From: Clostridiales bacterium
Lineage (GTDB): Bacteria > Bacillota > Clostridia > Oscillospirales > CAG-382
Assembly: GCA_004553575.1 (NCBI GenBank)
Contig: SFLA01000013.1
Location: 1 to 38,000 of the forward strand
DNA length: 38,000 nucleotides
Reading direction: 5' to 3'
How positions within the stretch are numbered: the stretch's first letter is position 1; each line of letters starts with the position of its first letter. The position numbers were made by a program, and so were the translations under genes. The notes under the pieces were generated by a model. That model saw only the letters and a program-made list of their open reading frames with translations, did not search any database and was not told the DNA's origin. Of this stretch, positions 22,869 to 31,022 are shown in pieces.

Positions 22869-23456
22869 ATGACACCGAGTCTGGAAAAGCTGATCGGCAA
22901 GTTTTCCTCACTGCCGGGAATAGGCAGAAAGTCCGCCGTAAGGCTTGCGTATCATGTCCTGTCCATGCCGGAGGAGGAAGCGCGCGATTTTGCCGAAGCG
23001 ATAACCGCCGCAAAGAAAAGCGTTACTCTGTGTCCCGACTGCCAGATTTTTTCCGAGGGGGGCAGATGCGGTATATGCTCGGACCCGACACGCGACCGCG
23101 CAGTTATATGCGTAGTCGAGGACACACGCTCCGCAGAGGCGATAGAAGAGCTTCACGAATATCACGGGCTGTATCATGTCCTGCACGGTGTTATTTCGCC
23201 GATGGACGGAATAGGTCCCGACCGGCTTAAGATAAAGGAGCTGCTGTCCCGGCTGGACGGCAGCGTGAAGGAGATTATTATTGCCACCAATCCCAGCGTA
23301 GAGGGCGAGGCAACCGCAATGTACCTAAGCCGGATAATCAGGCCGCTCGGACTGAAGGTTACACGGCCGGCTCTCGGGCTGCCGGTCGGCGCGACGCTTG
23401 AATACGCAGACGGCGTTACCCTGCTTAAGGCTTTGGAGGGCAGAACCGAATACTGA
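22869..23456 (+). CDS. recR: Recombination mediator protein RecR
   Basis: 195 residues, normal length. N-terminal helix-hairpin-helix (SSLPGIGRKSAVRLAYHVL), Cys4 zinc site (Cys55, Cys58, Cys67, Cys70), Toprim domain from VICVVEDTRS to about residue 175 with MDGIGPDRL, and the C-terminal YADGVTLLKALEGR. With RecF/RecO it loads RecA at gaps. It begins 5 nt after ybaB; an intrinsic terminator follows at 23478-23512. Confidence 0.97.
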   Translation: MTPSLEKLIGKFSSLPGIGRKSAVRLAYHVLSMPEEEARDFAEAITAAKKSVTLCPDCQIFSEGGRCGICSDPTRDRAVICVVEDTRSAEAIEELHEYHGLYHVLHGVISPMDGIGPDRLKIKELLSRLDGSVKEIIIATNPSVEGEATAMYLSRIIRPLGLKVTRPALGLPVGATLEYADGVTLLKALEGRTEY

Positions 23457-23477
23457 TAACGGATACCGTCATATACA

Positions 23478-23518
23478 AATCACCCCGCGAAGTTCGCCTT
23501 CGCGGGGTGATTCTTTTC
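23478..23518 (+). terminator. Terminator of the dnaX-ybaB-recR operon
   Basis: A 15-bp perfect stem AATCACCCCGCGAAG (23478-23492)/CTTCGCGGGGTGATT (23498-23512) with loop TTCGC, then TTCTTTTC. It shares the outer AATCACCCCGC arm with the engB terminator. Confidence 0.85.
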
Positions 23519-23544
23519 ATACAGGCAATATGTTGCTTTCGCCG

Positions 23545-24510
23545 TTATTTTTCGATTCTCTTTTTATACTCCATATAGTCTTTGTAAAACGCAATCGAAT
23601 CGGGATGTCCGCAGAACGCGTTCGTGGACGGCTGATTGAACATGCCGAGATACTGATAGCACAAAACCGTATCCACATACGGCGAAATCGCCTCGAGCTG
23701 CTTCTCCACACGCTCCATTCCGGCAGGAATAAGAGCGCTGCGGTACACATCTCCCTCAAAGGAAAAGACCTCCATATCCGCCCAGAGAGCGGAGCGTCCT
23801 GCCTTATCGTGAGCCTTGCGAAGCGCGGCAAAATAAGCCCCCGTATCATCCGGGCTCGACTTACGCACGCCTATCTCGTCCTGATACGCGATAACGTCGA
23901 CGTCAAGCCTCTTAAGCTGCTCGACATATTCGTCGTCCGCCACGAGAATGTTGGTGCCGTAAGGCGCAATCAAAGTCTTTTTCGACGGATCTATCTCGCG
24001 GGCATGAGCGGAATAAGCGTTTACATAGGTAATGAACTCTTCCAGAAAATGACCGTTTATGCAGGTCTCGTCGGGATAATACCAACCGTAAAAGCTGGCG
24101 TGATGCCCGTACAGACGAAGAAGCTCGTCCATTGCGCGGAAGGCGCGGGCGGTTACCTCGGGCGAGGTCATATTGTCGTATGTATTGGTCCACACGCCGT
24201 AAAAGCCGGTGGACAGGAACACCTTGATACCGCAGCGGTCGCATTCGTCCAGCAGTACCTCTATGGGGTTTTCGCAGACCATATCCTCGGCAAACGGGTA
24301 AATATCTGTCGGGAAGTACGACTCCGCCTCGTCCTCGTACACGAGTGAGGTACAGAGCAGCACTATATACTCCATTCCGAAATCGCGCATCTCGCGCACC
24401 TTGCACCGCCACTGTTCATCTGTGAAATTGCGGCAGACCGGGTTCCAGTACTTGCCCTCCGGCGGGTTGTGATGTCTGAATTCGAACCATGTTCCCTTGA
24501 TAGGTTTCAT
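23545..24510 (-). CDS. DUF4434 family protein (glycoside-hydrolase-like TIM barrel)
   Basis: 321 residues, no signal peptide, so probably cytosolic. The N-terminus KPIKGTWFEFRHHNPPEGKY and later FYGWYYPDETC, IAPYGTN, DVIAYQDEIG and ALWADMEVFSFEG fit DUF4434, a TIM-barrel family related to glycoside hydrolases; Glu and Asp residues in PDE, QDE and DME are candidate catalytic or ligand positions. The true substrate is unknown. It has its own promoter (24540-24568) and converges on recR, ending 27 nt past the recR terminator. Confidence 0.75.
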   Translation of the reverse strand: MKPIKGTWFEFRHHNPPEGKYWNPVCRNFTDEQWRCKVREMRDFGMEYIVLLCTSLVYEDEAESYFPTDIYPFAEDMVCENPIEVLLDECDRCGIKVFLSTGFYGVWTNTYDNMTSPEVTARAFRAMDELLRLYGHHASFYGWYYPDETCINGHFLEEFITYVNAYSAHAREIDPSKKTLIAPYGTNILVADDEYVEQLKRLDVDVIAYQDEIGVRKSSPDDTGAYFAALRKAHDKAGRSALWADMEVFSFEGDVYRSALIPAGMERVEKQLEAISPYVDTVLCYQYLGMFNQPSTNAFCGHPDSIAFYKDYMEYKKRIEK

Positions 24511-24539
24511 AATTTTTACCTCCGCGTTTCGTTAGGCTG

Positions 24540-24568
24540 ATTATAGCAGACGGAATGCCGATTTGCAA
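24540..24568 (-). promoter_or_regulatory. Sigma-A promoter of the DUF4434 gene
   Basis: On the minus strand TTGCAA (24568-24563), 17-nt spacer, TATAAT (24545-24540), 30 nt ahead of the start codon at 24510. Confidence 0.65.
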
Positions 24569-24588
24569 CAGTTTTTAGTAAAAGCCCG

Positions 24589-24617
24589 TTGAAAATCGCA
24601 CCGAACCGTGATAGAAT
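24589..24617 (+). promoter_or_regulatory. Sigma-A promoter of the SGNH hydrolase-pepT pair
   Basis: TTGAAA (24589-24594), 17-nt spacer, TAGAAT (24612-24617), 24 nt ahead of ATG 24642. Confidence 0.6.
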
Positions 24618-24641
24618 GTAACCGTTTGGAGGATGACTGAC

Positions 24642-25526
24642 ATGAATAAAAACGTGTTTACCGCCCTGCTGCTTTGTGCAGCCGTCTTGTTTGCTTCCGT
24701 TCCCGTAAGCGCGGCAGACAGCCCGATTTCCGGAAAAACCGTTATCTGCTTCGGTGACAGCCTTACCGCTTCCGGAACCTGGGAGAATATTCTTACCTCA
24801 CGGTTCGGCGTTACCTTCGTGAATGCGGGCGTCGGCGGCACGACCACCGAGACATCCGTATCAAGATTCAAAACGGACGTACTTGCAAAAAAACCGGATA
24901 TCGTGCTTATATGCTTTGCATACAACGATGCTGTTAAGATTAACCGCGTGTCGTCGAGGGTTTCGGTCGAAGATTACCGCAAAAACCTCGAATGGTATGT
25001 AACCGAGCTTAAAAAAATCGGATGTGATGTAATACTGTTTTCTCCCAACCCCGTAATAGAGGAATACTTCAACGCAAATCCGCTCCACCCCGGCGAGGAT
25101 TACGTTGAGGACGGCGGTATTAACGCCCTTATATCCCGCTATACCGACGTGATGGCAGAGGTCGCGAAGAAATACGACGAATATTATGTAAACTTAAACG
25201 CCGCCTTCGACGGGCTTGACCTTTACTCGCTGATAAACACCGACGGTACTCACCCCAACGCAAACGGTTACGCCGTATATGCAAAATGTCTGGGCAATTT
25301 TATTGAGAGCGAATATAACTTCCTGCGGGGTGACGCCAACCGCGACGGAAGTCTTAACGCGACCGATTATCTTATTGTGAAACGGGCGTTTCTCGGAACC
25401 TACACGCTCACAAAGAGCTGCCGCAGGGCGGGCGACGCCGACGGAAACGGCGTTATCGGAGCCGCCGACTACCTTATGATAAAACGCGTAATACTCGGCA
25501 CATACAGCTTTACGGAGGAAAAATGA
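24642..25526 (+). CDS. Secreted SGNH/GDSL hydrolase with type I dockerin
   Basis: 294 residues. A signal peptide (NKNVFTALLLCAAVLFASVP, cleavage near VSAADS at about residue 25) precedes the hydrolase domain: block I CFGDSLTA with nucleophile Ser40, Gly in block II (AGVGGTT), Asn95 in FAYND, and DGTHPN with Asp201 and His204. Such enzymes remove acetyl or acyl groups from polysaccharides or lipids. The last 65 residues form a type I dockerin: GDANRDGSLNATDYLIVKR and GDADGNGVIGAADYLMIKR, two calcium loops. ATG 24642 is preferred over 24633 because GGAGG lies 9 nt upstream. pepT starts one base after the stop. Confidence 0.88.
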   Translation: MNKNVFTALLLCAAVLFASVPVSAADSPISGKTVICFGDSLTASGTWENILTSRFGVTFVNAGVGGTTTETSVSRFKTDVLAKKPDIVLICFAYNDAVKINRVSSRVSVEDYRKNLEWYVTELKKIGCDVILFSPNPVIEEYFNANPLHPGEDYVEDGGINALISRYTDVMAEVAKKYDEYYVNLNAAFDGLDLYSLINTDGTHPNANGYAVYAKCLGNFIESEYNFLRGDANRDGSLNATDYLIVKRAFLGTYTLTKSCRRAGDADGNGVIGAADYLMIKRVILGTYSFTEEK

Positions 25527-25527
25527 A

Positions 25528-26736
25528 ATGAAGGCGTACGAAAGGCTGCTGGATTATATCGGCTACGAAACCACCTCGGACGAGAACAGCGGAAGCTGTC
25601 CGTCGACTCCCGGTCAGAAGGTGCTGGCGGAGCATCTCGCAGATGAAATGCGTCTGATGGGGCTTACCGAGGTCGAATGCCGCGATAACGGATATGTCTA
25701 CGCAACGCTTGAGGCGAAGGGCTGCGAACACGCGCCGGTTATCGGACTTATTGCCCACATGGACACATCTCCCGATATGCCGGGGAGACCCGTACCGAGG
25801 ATTATCCGCGGCTATGACGGAGCCGATATTGTCCTTTCCGAAGACGCCGTTATGAGGACGGAGGATTTCCCGCAGCTCGCTTTGTACAAAGGAAAAACAC
25901 TTATCGTTACCGACGGCGGCAACCTGCTCGGAGCAGACGACAAGGCGGGAATCGCTGACATACTGACTGCGGTTGAGAAGCTGATTGCGGGTGAAGGAAA
26001 GCACGGGAAGGTGCGGATAGCCTTTACACCGGACGAGGAAATCGGCAGAGGCGCAGACGAATTCGACGTAAAAGGATTCGGCGCGGACTACGCATACACG
26101 GTGGACGGCGGAGAGCTGGGCGAAATCGAATACGAATGCTTCAATGCATCGTCCGCAAGGGTTACGGTTACCGGCAGGAACATACACCCCGGCTCCGCAA
26201 AGGGTAAAATGCTGAATTCCCTGCTGGTTGCCATGGAGTTTCAATCCATGCTTCCTGTGTTCGAGCGTCCCGAGCATACCGAGGGCTACGAGGGATTCGC
26301 ACATCTTAATCAGATGAACGGAACGGTCGAAAGCACTGAAATGGACTATATAATCCGGGATCACGACGCCCAAAAGCTTGAAGCCCGTAAAAAACTGTTT
26401 ACGGATGCGGCCGGGTTTCTTAACTCAAAGTACGGAAAGGGCACGGTAAGCGTAAAGCTTGTCGACAGCTACCGCAACATGCGTGAGATGATCGAGCCGC
26501 ACATGGAGATAATACACGCAATAGAAAACGCTATGCGCGAATGCGGCACCGAGCCGAAGATCGTTGCGATACGCGGCGGCACCGACGGCGCAAGGCTTTC
26601 ATACGAGGGACTGCCCTGCCCCAATATCTGCACCGGCGGCGACAACTTCCACGGCAGATACGAATTTGCATGTGCAGAGGACATGGAAACGGTTTCCGAC
26701 ATTCTTAAAACGCTTGTATTAAACGCCGCCAAGTAA
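25528..26736 (+). CDS. pepT: Peptidase T (tripeptide aminopeptidase)
   Basis: 402 residues, M20 metallopeptidase family. Zinc-site motifs: AHMDTSPD (His77, Asp79), LGADDKAG (Asp137), TPDEEIGRG (Glu170, Glu171), YTVDGGELGE, and RGGTDGARLS with GDNFHGRYEF near the end. It releases N-terminal residues from tripeptides in the cytosol. It starts one nucleotide after the secreted SGNH hydrolase gene (stop TGA, then ATG), with GGAGGAAAA upstream, so the two are co-expressed although their cell compartments differ. A two-way terminator follows. Confidence 0.95.
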   Translation: MKAYERLLDYIGYETTSDENSGSCPSTPGQKVLAEHLADEMRLMGLTEVECRDNGYVYATLEAKGCEHAPVIGLIAHMDTSPDMPGRPVPRIIRGYDGADIVLSEDAVMRTEDFPQLALYKGKTLIVTDGGNLLGADDKAGIADILTAVEKLIAGEGKHGKVRIAFTPDEEIGRGADEFDVKGFGADYAYTVDGGELGEIEYECFNASSARVTVTGRNIHPGSAKGKMLNSLLVAMEFQSMLPVFERPEHTEGYEGFAHLNQMNGTVESTEMDYIIRDHDAQKLEARKKLFTDAAGFLNSKYGKGTVSVKLVDSYRNMREMIEPHMEIIHAIENAMRECGTEPKIVAIRGGTDGARLSYEGLPCPNICTGGDNFHGRYEFACAEDMETVSDILKTLVLNAAK

Positions 26737-26748
26737 TAACAAAACAAA

Positions 26749-26798
26749 AAAGCTGCCGCTCCGCGGCGGGGTTGTTCCCCGTGCGGAGCGGCTTTATT
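26749..26798. terminator. Bidirectional terminator between pepT and the bactofilin-like gene
   Basis: A 10-bp stem GCCGCTCCGC (26755-26764)/GCGGAGCGGC (26783-26792) with an inner GGGG/CCCC hairpin. It is followed by TTTATTAT on the plus strand and by AGCTTTTTTG on the minus strand, so it can stop both convergent genes. Confidence 0.8.
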
Positions 26799-26811
26799 AT
26801 ACCCGTTCGGT

Positions 26812-27936
26812 TCAGAGATTCTGCGAATCGACGGACGGTGCCGAAAAATCGGGGTCCTCTGTCACGGGCGACGGAGGCAGACGGCGGCGGAATGCCGTAG
26901 AGCACCAGAACCCGAGCGCCGCAGACGAAGCGAGTATCGAAACGATGAATTTAACATAAGGAATATTTACCGCGACGGCGATCATGGTGGCTCCGATTAC
27001 GGAAGCGAGATAGCGGTTCATGGACGGGAACAGCTTAACTCCGATAAAGCATCCGGTGAAGATCAGGGCGGTAAGCACGGCGGCACAATAAATGCAGAGC
27101 AGTGCCATACCTATTTCCGTTGAAACGGTTATAAGCATCATCGCTGCAGTCGGCACGGCAATAAGTGCAAGCAATCCGATAAGGATACAGCGTAAAGGAC
27201 GGCGGAACACATCGTATGCGGCGTCGTATATCTTCTGACCGATTGTGAGCTGAAGCAGCATCGCTCCGATAAGTGCGGAAATTATCGATATCGCAGCTGC
27301 AAAGATATAATCGCGTACCGTCGCGCTGCTATCATTCCATACGAGCACTCCGGACAGGGCGGCGTTATCGGCAGCCGCGGTGCCGTCTGTCATTTTCGGC
27401 GCGGAGGGCGAGGTTACCTTTGCCGAAGCGACCGAGCAGGAAGCATCGAAATACACGGTGTCGGCGTCGATCTCGGCGACCCCGGTTACCGTTCCGTAAA
27501 CATACACGACCGACGCGGAAACATACAGGCTGTCGCATTCTCCGCGGAAGATCACAGTATCTGCGGCTGCGTATACCGCCGAGCAATCCGTATCCTCGGA
27601 AATTTCCAGCTCCATGGCGGCGGCGGTTATATTGCGGCATTCTGCGCCGATAACCGCTTCCATTGCCGCGATTCTTACGCTTCCTCCGGCGGTAAGTGAC
27701 GAAGATCTGAAGCTCATACAGGCGGCAATGACGTCTCCGCCCGCAGTACCTGACAGCGAAAGCGTGTCGGTAAGAAGGCACATATAATCTCCCTCTGCCG
27801 ATATCTCGGTATCGGTATCGTACCCGGTCTCGACCAGGTTGCCGGCTCCGTCGTCGTCGGTATACGCCGCGGCGGGCAGGACGCAAAGCGACAGTACGAT
27901 GACCGCCGAAAGAACCAAACAGAATAGTTTTTTCAT
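26812..27936 (-). CDS. Membrane protein with extracytoplasmic polymer-forming (bactofilin-like) domain
   Basis: 374 residues from ATG 27936, chosen for GGAGG 6 nt upstream; an earlier in-frame start would lie in the promoter. A signal peptide (KKLFCLVLSAVIVLSLCVLP, cleavage near AAAY) is followed by about 170 residues of beta-helix-like repeats (ISAEGDYMCLLTDTLSLSG, GGDVIAACMSFRSSSLTAGG, TVIFRGECDSLYVSASVVYV) typical of polymer-forming or bactofilin-like proteins. Four membrane segments follow, the first starting YIFAAAISIISALIGAMLL, then a short polar tail. A surface scaffold or membrane-organising role is inferred. It diverges from the SpoVB-like gene. Confidence 0.7.
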   Translation of the reverse strand: MKKLFCLVLSAVIVLSLCVLPAAAYTDDDGAGNLVETGYDTDTEISAEGDYMCLLTDTLSLSGTAGGDVIAACMSFRSSSLTAGGSVRIAAMEAVIGAECRNITAAAMELEISEDTDCSAVYAAADTVIFRGECDSLYVSASVVYVYGTVTGVAEIDADTVYFDASCSVASAKVTSPSAPKMTDGTAAADNAALSGVLVWNDSSATVRDYIFAAAISIISALIGAMLLQLTIGQKIYDAAYDVFRRPLRCILIGLLALIAVPTAAMMLITVSTEIGMALLCIYCAAVLTALIFTGCFIGVKLFPSMNRYLASVIGATMIAVAVNIPYVKFIVSILASSAALGFWCSTAFRRRLPPSPVTEDPDFSAPSVDSQNL

Positions 27937-27963
27937 ATTCGTCCTCCGTTTCTGTTTTAAACG

Positions 27964-27992
27964 ATTATATCCCATTATGACTTTTTTTGCAA
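27964..27992 (-). promoter_or_regulatory. Sigma-A promoter of the bactofilin-like gene
   Basis: On the minus strand TTGCAA (27992-27987), 17-nt spacer, TATAAT (27969-27964), 28 nt upstream of ATG 27936. Confidence 0.65.
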
Positions 27993-28046
27993 GAATGTTT
28001 TATGCACGTGCGGCATATTATTTCAGCGTACGGAGGACAAAGCCTA

Positions 28047-29487
28047 ATGACCCTTCTGAAAAAACGAAGTCTTATAAAAGGAGCGCTTGTGGTTACCGCC
28101 TTTGCGCTTACCGTAAAGCTGTTCGGTATGCTGTTCCGGCTGTATCTGACCGGACGTATCGGCAGCGAAGGTATCGGGCTGTACCAGCTAATACTATCGC
28201 TTTACGGAATGTTCACCACCTTGGCGACCGCCGGGATAACCGTAACCGTATCCCGTCTCGCCGCCGAATGCGCCGCGACCGGGGGCGAGGCGGAAGCAAG
28301 ACGGCTTATGTGGCGTGCGGTAAGGATATCGCTGGGTATAAGCCTTACGGCAGGAACTATTATGTTCTGCTTTTCGGGCCTTATGTCGGACGCGCTGCTG
28401 AGCGACCCGAGAGCAGCGACGGCGCTGCGGATACTCGCCTTCTCGATGCCCTTTATGGGTGCCGCGGCCTGTCTTAAGGGCTGGTTCTTCGCCGCCGGTC
28501 AGCCTGTAAAGCCCTCCTGCTCGTCACTGCTCGAGCAGACGGTAAAGATATCCGTAATCTTCGCCTTCCTCAACATATCGCTTAAGAGCACCAACGATCT
28601 CGGCAGGCTGTGCGCGGGGATAGCCGCGGGGCTTACGCTCGGAGAGATATTTTCAACCTGCTTCCTTCTGGTTCTTTACGCGGCTTCGAAGCGTACGAAG
28701 GACAAACCGTCCTCAGACCGCAGGGCTGCCGACAAAAAAATTATATCCGTATGCGCTCCCATAGCACTCAGCACATATCTGACCAGCCTGCTGCATACCG
28801 GCGAAAGCCTGCTAATTCCCGGTATGTTCGAGCGCTACGGCGGCGACCGTTCCTCCGCTTTATCGCAATTCGGAGTGATACGCGGAATGGTAATACCGAT
28901 ATTGTTTTTCCCGTTTTCGTTTCTCTCGTCGCTGATATCTGTTATGATACCCGAAATTTCGCGGCTGAACACCATGTCAGACCGTACACTTCTTCGCAAT
29001 AAAACCTCGCAGATATTCAGGCTGTCCTGGATATTCGCAATCGCCGCGGGCGGGTTGTTCTTCTGCTTTCCCTCGCAGATGGGTCAGGCATTCTACCGCA
29101 CCGACGATGCCACCCGGGCAATACGCATACTTGCCGCGGTCACTCCTTTTATGTATATCGAAACCCTTTCGGACGGAATGCTTAAGAGCATAGGCGAGCA
29201 GCTTTGGACGCTTAAAGTCGGGCTAATCAATTCGTACCTTTTCGTTCGTAATGTGCTACTACCGGGTTAAAAAGACGACGGGAGCGAAAACGGACGCAAT
29301 ATCATCGGTACTTATACCTTTAATCGGCGCCGCCGCGGGAGGAGCCGCGGGGAGCTTCTTTACCGGATACTTTTCGTCAGCTTACGCGGAAGCGGCGGCG
29401 GTAACGGCGTCGTATCTCGCAGTGTTCGCGGCGTTCACACTTGCGGCGGAGAGAGCATATGGAAAACTGCTTAAAAAAAGTGCTTGA
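28047..29487 (+). pseudogene. SpoVB/MurJ-type lipid flippase gene, frameshifted
   Basis: Frame 1 (28047-29270, 407 residues, ribosome site CGGAGG) encodes a multi-membrane MOP/MATE-superfamily flippase of the SpoVB type: SLIKGALVVTAFALTVKLFG, GSEGIGLYQLILSLYGMFTT, PEISRLNTMSDR and, near the end, GMLKSIGEQLWTLKVGLINS, after which it ends in an unrelated LFVRNVLLPG. The typical C-terminus continues in another frame at 29251-29487 (CYYRVKKTTGAKTDAISSVL and two membrane segments). Together they total about 480 residues against roughly 510-540 for the family, and one membrane segment after NSYL seems missing. So the gene has a frame change around 29240-29255, probably from a short deletion, or an assembly error. 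SpoVB-type proteins move lipid-linked wall precursors for the spore cortex. The tail overlaps spoIIIAA. Confidence 0.75.
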
Positions 29488-30352
29488 ATACCTGCCCGAC
29501 CGGCTTTCCGAAGCCGTCGATATGCTGCCGGAAAACGTAAAAACAAAAACGGACGAGCTGAGACTAAGACGCGGAGGGCTTTTTTCGGTAACGGCGGGGG
29601 GAAGGAACTACGGACTGCTGCCCGGCGGAAGACTGTGCCGTCTCCCGGAGGGCATTACCGTGACTCCGGAAGAGACCGACGAATGTTTAGCGCGGCTGTG
29701 CGAAAGTTCGCTGTATTCCTATGACGACACCATAAGGCGCGGATATATCCCATTCCCATTCGGCAGGGCGGGAGTTTGCGGAGAAGCGGTCTGCGAGGGC
29801 GGAACGGTAGCGCGGTTAAAGACGATTACATCGATAAATCTGCGGGTACACAGATTTATTCCCGACTGCGCCGCGGGAATAGTAAAACGCTACGCAAGGG
29901 GCGGAGTATGCGGAACGCTTATCTATTCGCCGCCGGGAATGGGTAAAACCACGCTTCTGCGTTCGGCGGCGGCACTGCTTGCCGAGGGCAAATACACCCG
30001 TCCGTACCGTGTCGCGGTGGCGGACGAAAGAAACGAGATAATCCTGCCGGGGTGCCGGCACGGACTTACCGACGTTATAAGCGGATGTCCCAAGGCGGAG
30101 GCCGTGGAAATGCTGTGCCGCTGTATGTCGCCCGAGGTTATTATCTGTGACGAAATCGGCCGGGCGGAGACGGAGCAGCTTCTTAAGGCGGCGGACTGCG
30201 GCACTGCACTTATATGCTCGGCACACGCCGCCGATACCGGTTCGCTGGAGGACAGAGGGTTTATCGGCCCGGGGAGGAAAAACCTTTTTCCGCTGCTTAT
30301 AAGGGCAACCAGAACGGACGGAATTTACGGATTCACTGCGGAGGAGATATGA
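29459..30352 (+). CDS. spoIIIAA: Stage III sporulation protein AA (ATPase)
   Basis: 297 residues. Secretion-type ATPase of the SpoIIIA-SpoIIQ channel that joins mother cell and forespore. Conserved parts: SLYSYDDTIRRGYIPFPFG, INLRVHRFIP, Walker A SPPGMGKT (157-164) followed by TLLRSAA, and Walker B VIICDEIGRAE. ATG 29459 is preferred because GGAGAG is upstream and the family N-terminus begins here. It overlaps the end of the broken SpoVB-like gene by 29 nt and its stop overlaps spoIIIAB (ATGA). In Bacillus this operon is driven by sigma-E; I found no clear sigma-E promoter here. Confidence 0.95.
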   Translation: MENCLKKVLEYLPDRLSEAVDMLPENVKTKTDELRLRRGGLFSVTAGGRNYGLLPGGRLCRLPEGITVTPEETDECLARLCESSLYSYDDTIRRGYIPFPFGRAGVCGEAVCEGGTVARLKTITSINLRVHRFIPDCAAGIVKRYARGGVCGTLIYSPPGMGKTTLLRSAAALLAEGKYTRPYRVAVADERNEIILPGCRHGLTDVISGCPKAEAVEMLCRCMSPEVIICDEIGRAETEQLLKAADCGTALICSAHAADTGSLEDRGFIGPGRKNLFPLLIRATRTDGIYGFTAEEI

Positions 30353-30819
30353 AGTCGGTCATCGGTGCGGGGATAATCGTGCTCGCCTGTTATGCCGCGG
30401 GAAGTGCCGCCGCGGCCGGAGAACTGCAGTCCCAGGCACAGCTTTGCGGTCTCATACGGCTGCTGGAATATCTGAAAATACGCATTTCATTTACCCGCGA
30501 CACCCTTCCGGATATATACGCCGGTTTTTCCGACACGGCGCTTGACGACTGCGGCTTTACGGAAGAACTAAGAAAGCGCGGGCTCTCGTCGGCGCTGAGT
30601 ACCCTTTCAATAGACCGGGAGGCCGCTTCCGCCGCTGCCGAATTCGCCATGACACTCGGAAGGCTGGATTCGCAGTCGCAGGGAGCAAAGCTTGACGCGG
30701 CGGCGGAGCTGCTGAGAGCGCGAAGAGACGCCGTATCCGGTACGGTTGCGGACAGATGCCGCAGTATAAAAGCTCTGTCTGCGCTTGCGGGTGCGATGAT
30801 AGCCATATTGCTGTTATAG
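30349..30819 (+). CDS. spoIIIAB: Stage III sporulation protein AB
   Basis: 156 residues from ATG 30349, whose ATGA overlaps the spoIIIAA stop and which has GGAGGAG upstream. N-terminal membrane segment (VIGAGIIVLACYAAGSAAAA), a helical middle resembling type II secretion F-like proteins (LCGLIRLLEYLKIRISFTRD), and a C-terminal membrane segment (SALAGAMIAILLL). It is an inner component of the SpoIIIA channel. Confidence 0.9.
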   Translation: MKSVIGAGIIVLACYAAGSAAAAGELQSQAQLCGLIRLLEYLKIRISFTRDTLPDIYAGFSDTALDDCGFTEELRKRGLSSALSTLSIDREAASAAAEFAMTLGRLDSQSQGAKLDAAAELLRARRDAVSGTVADRCRSIKALSALAGAMIAILLL

Positions 30820-30827
30820 GAGACGGA

Positions 30828-31022
30828 ATGAACGTAAGTCTGATAATCAAAATAGCCGGGGTCGGTCTGCTGGCAAGCATCGCCTGTCAGATACTTCAGC
30901 GCTCCGGCAAGGACGAGCAGGCGACTTTTGTAAGCATTGCGGGGGCGGTTATAGTTATGCTTATGCTGATAACCGAAATCGGATCGCTGTTCAGCTCGAT
31001 ACGCAGTGTATTCGGACTATGA
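30828..31022 (+). CDS. spoIIIAC: Stage III sporulation protein AC
   Basis: 64 residues, two membrane segments (SLIIKIAGVGLLASIACQIL and VSIAGAVIVMLMLITEI), exactly the small SpoIIIAC plan with QRSGKDEQA between them. AGGAGACGG precedes ATG 30828. Its stop overlaps spoIIIAD as ATGA. Confidence 0.93.
   Translation: MNVSLIIKIAGVGLLASIACQILQRSGKDEQATFVSIAGAVIVMLMLITEIGSLFSSIRSVFGL

Noticed and set aside
23398..24348. Plus-strand open frame opposite the DUF4434 gene
   Set aside because: It starts inside recR, runs through the recR terminator and is antisense to a better-supported gene.
25510..26373. Minus-strand open frame opposite pepT
   Set aside because: Antisense to clear peptidase T metal-binding motifs; no ribosome site or domain.
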